Shown one piece after another: positions 5,996-7,392 of a DNA stretch of 7,392 nucleotides. Under the pieces are notes generated by a model. The model was not told the origin of the DNA and did no database searches. It was given only the letters and a program-made list of their open reading frames with translations. The number at the start of each line of letters is the position of its first letter. The stretch's first letter is position 1. This stretch comes from Bacteroidales bacterium (GTDB lineage Bacteria; Bacteroidota; Bacteroidia; Bacteroidales; B39-G9): positions 1 through 7,392 of the forward strand of contig JAGLDO010000025.1 in NCBI GenBank assembly GCA_023145555.1. Direction: 5' to 3'. The translations under genes and the position numbers were made by a program.

Positions 5996-6877
5996 ATGCA
6001 AAAAATATTTTTTTATTTATTTTACTTTTTTTCATGGTTACTTTCTATAATGCCTTTAAAAATTCAATACCTTAATGCAGACATTATATACATTATTTTA
6101 TACTACATTATTTCTTATAGAAAAAAAGTAGTTTATACAAACCTGAAAAACTCATTCCCTGAAAAATCAGAGAAAGAAAGAAAAATTATTGAAAAAAAAT
6201 TCTATAAACATTTGGCAGACCTTTTTATTGAAAATATTTCCATTCACTTTATTAAAGAAAAAGAAATTTTAAAACGAGTAAAATTTACGAATATTGAAGT
6301 TCTAAACAATTACTACGAACAAAACAAAAGCGTTATTGGTGTTTTAGGGCATTATGGTAACTGGGAGCTGTATTTGGGCATGCCACTCATCACAAAACAT
6401 TTAAACATTGGTGTTTACAAAAAACTTTCAAACAAATCATTTGATAATTTTTTCAAAAAAACAAGACAAAAATTTGGTGCCAAGCCTGTTGAAATGCAAA
6501 ACACTGTTAGAACTATAATTAAATATACTAAAGAAAAAAAACTAAGCTTTGCAGGATTTGTTTCCGACCAAACTCCTACAAAATCAGAAAGTCATTACTG
6601 GACAAAGTTCTTAAATCAAGATACTCCGGTTTTTCTTGGAGTTGAAAAGATTGCAAAAAAAACAAACCAAGCAGTTGTATTTTTAGATATGCGCAAAGTT
6701 AAACGTGGCTATTATCAAGTTGAGATAATAAAACTTTTTGATAACCCGAAAGAGACAAAAGAATATGAAATTACCGAATGTCACGTTAAACTTTTAGAAA
6801 AAATAATAAAAGAAGAACCGGAATACTGGCTTTGGTCACATCGTAGATGGAAGCATAAAAAACCGAACGATAAATAG
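5996..6877 (+). CDS. Lipid A biosynthesis-type lysophospholipid acyltransferase (LpxL/HtrB-like)
   Basis: A 293-aa protein of the usual length for the family. A hydrophobic N-terminal region (about residues 3-38) should anchor it in the inner membrane with its active site facing the cytoplasm. The catalytic HX4(D/E) motif is HYGNWE at 119-124 (His119, Glu124). SDQTP at about 198, then FLNQDTPVF, and the C-terminal PEYWLWSHRRWKHKKP are classic for this acyltransferase family in Bacteroidota. It should transfer a fatty acid from acyl-ACP to a lipid A precursor or another lipid; which position is acylated cannot be told. The first ATG at 5996 gives the expected N-terminus. It lies only 69 nt after the GWxTD gene, with a terminator filling most of that space, so transcription must come from within or before the hairpin or by read-through. 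Confidence 0.94.
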   Translation: MQKIFFYLFYFFSWLLSIMPLKIQYLNADIIYIILYYIISYRKKVVYTNLKNSFPEKSEKERKIIEKKFYKHLADLFIENISIHFIKEKEILKRVKFTNIEVLNNYYEQNKSVIGVLGHYGNWELYLGMPLITKHLNIGVYKKLSNKSFDNFFKKTRQKFGAKPVEMQNTVRTIIKYTKEKKLSFAGFVSDQTPTKSESHYWTKFLNQDTPVFLGVEKIAKKTNQAVVFLDMRKVKRGYYQVEIIKLFDNPKETKEYEITECHVKLLEKIIKEEPEYWLWSHRRWKHKKPNDK

Positions 6878-6910
6878 TAATTTTTTAGCCATTTAAAATA
6901 AATGTAAACT

Positions 6911-6950
6911 TTCACAACTTCACATTTTCACAATCTCTCTTTTTCACTCA
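6911..6950 (+). repeat. 8-bp tandem repeat in the intergenic gap
   Basis: Five consecutive 8-bp units: TTCACAAC, TTCACATT, TTCACAAT, CTCTCTTT, TTCACTCA, four of them starting TTCAC. They lie just after the acyltransferase gene. The rest of the 6878-7129 gap is very AT-rich; I see no gene, clear terminator or good TAnnTTTG promoter in it, so how the glycosyltransferase is transcribed is not evident. Confidence 0.6.
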
Positions 6951-7033
6951 AAGACAACAATATAGATAATACTCATAATATATTTATACCTTTTTATTAT
7001 AAAATATCATTTTAAAAACTTATTTTTATCCAC

Positions 7034-7063
7034 GAATTATTTTAGATTAATTCTAAATAATTC
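7034..7063. repeat. Imperfect AT-rich inverted repeat upstream of the glycosyltransferase
   Basis: GAATTATTTTAGA (7034-7046) pairs with TCTAAATAATTC (7052-7063), with one bulged T and a 5-nt loop. No T-run follows, so it is not a good terminator. It could be an operator or a weak leader hairpin. A second short pair, AAAGAAA (7075-7081) and TTTCTTT (7090-7096), follows it. Confidence 0.4.
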
Positions 7064-7129
7064 AAATATTTACAAAAGAAAGGATTATATTTCTTTACTT
7101 CTATTCATTAAGCTGATTTTTAATACTTT

Positions 7130-7392
7130 ATGATAAATATTGCTGTTGTAATTTTAAACTGGAACGGAATAATTTTTTTAAAAAAATTTCTACCTACATT
7201 AGTTAAATATTCTTCTCTTGACAATGTAAAAATTTATATTGCCGATAATGGTTCGCAAGACGATTCTGTTTCATTCATTAAAAGTAATTACTCTGACATA
7301 AACATTATTCAATTCGATAAAAACTATGGCTTTGCTGAAGGGTACAACAAAGCACTATACCAAATAGACGCAAAATATTTTGTGATTCTTAA
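7130..7392 (+). CDS. GT2-family glycosyltransferase, N-terminal part (3' end cut by window)
   Basis: An open frame from ATG at 7130 runs to the window edge (87 codons). The start of a GT-A fold glycosyltransferase of family 2 is clear: IAVVILNWNG (4-13) is the nucleotide-sugar binding first strand, ADNGSQDDSV (38-47) carries the first acidic motif, and DKNYGFAEGYNKAL (63-76) is the typical WbbL/rhamnosyltransferase-like segment. The sequence stops at FVIL, just where the metal-binding DxD would be expected. Such enzymes add sugars to O-antigen, capsule or other surface glycans; donor and acceptor are unknown. It probably works in the same envelope context as the acyltransferase 252 nt upstream, but the gap suggests a separate transcript. 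Confidence 0.93.
   Translation, partial: MINIAVVILNWNGIIFLKKFLPTLVKYSSLDNVKIYIADNGSQDDSVSFIKSNYSDINIIQFDKNYGFAEGYNKALYQIDAKYFVIL

Noticed and set aside
7034..7063. Terminator after the acyltransferase
   Set aside because: The stem is AT-only apart from a few pairs, carries a bulge, and is followed by AAATATT rather than a T-run.

Overview
The window is AT-rich, with poly-A/T-rich coding sequence and no clear Shine-Dalgarno sites. It carries a Bacteroidota-style -7 promoter box (TAnnTTTG), a Bacteroidota-type lipoprotein with a DGDGDIG motif, a GWxTD-family protein and a Bacteroidota-type lipid A acyltransferase. I read it as chromosomal DNA of a low-GC member of Bacteroidota. The species cannot be told from the sequence.

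The left half (1-3402) is all on the minus strand. In transcription order it starts with a two-gene MntA-HepT toxin-antitoxin module (nucleotidyltransferase antitoxin, then HEPN toxin, overlapping by 8 nt). A small lipoprotein follows, then a diiron hemerythrin/RIC-like protein whose last bases overlap a LuxR-type regulator by 8 nt. The last gene is a metallo-beta-lactamase-fold hydrolase of the glyoxalase II-like group, cut by the window start. Between the regulator and the hydrolase lies a non-coding, multi-level palindromic element (about 648-780). It is flanked on both sides by degenerate 8-9 bp tandem repeats related to AACTTTAC.

Positions 3403-3578 form a divergent promoter region. The right half (3579-7392) is all on the plus strand: an inositol-monophosphatase-family enzyme, a secreted GWxTD-domain protein that starts with GTG, a strong intrinsic terminator, a lipid A-type lysophospholipid acyltransferase, a non-coding gap with an 8-bp tandem repeat, and the start of a GT2 glycosyltransferase. 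The acyltransferase and glycosyltransferase point to envelope glycolipid synthesis, though they need not share a transcript.

No complete, wholly unknown multi-gene system is visible. The most interesting parts are: (1) the coupled hemerythrin plus LuxR pair, in which the regulator's receiver domain has lost its phosphoacceptor aspartate (Asn56) and acidic pair, and the hemerythrin protein keeps all diiron ligands but lacks the RIC-type N-terminal Cys-Cys, suggesting a phosphorylation-independent, metal-based NO/O2/redox switch; (2) the nested palindromic element inserted in a tandem-repeat run; (3) a terminator placed so close to the acyltransferase start that it may act as a leader element.
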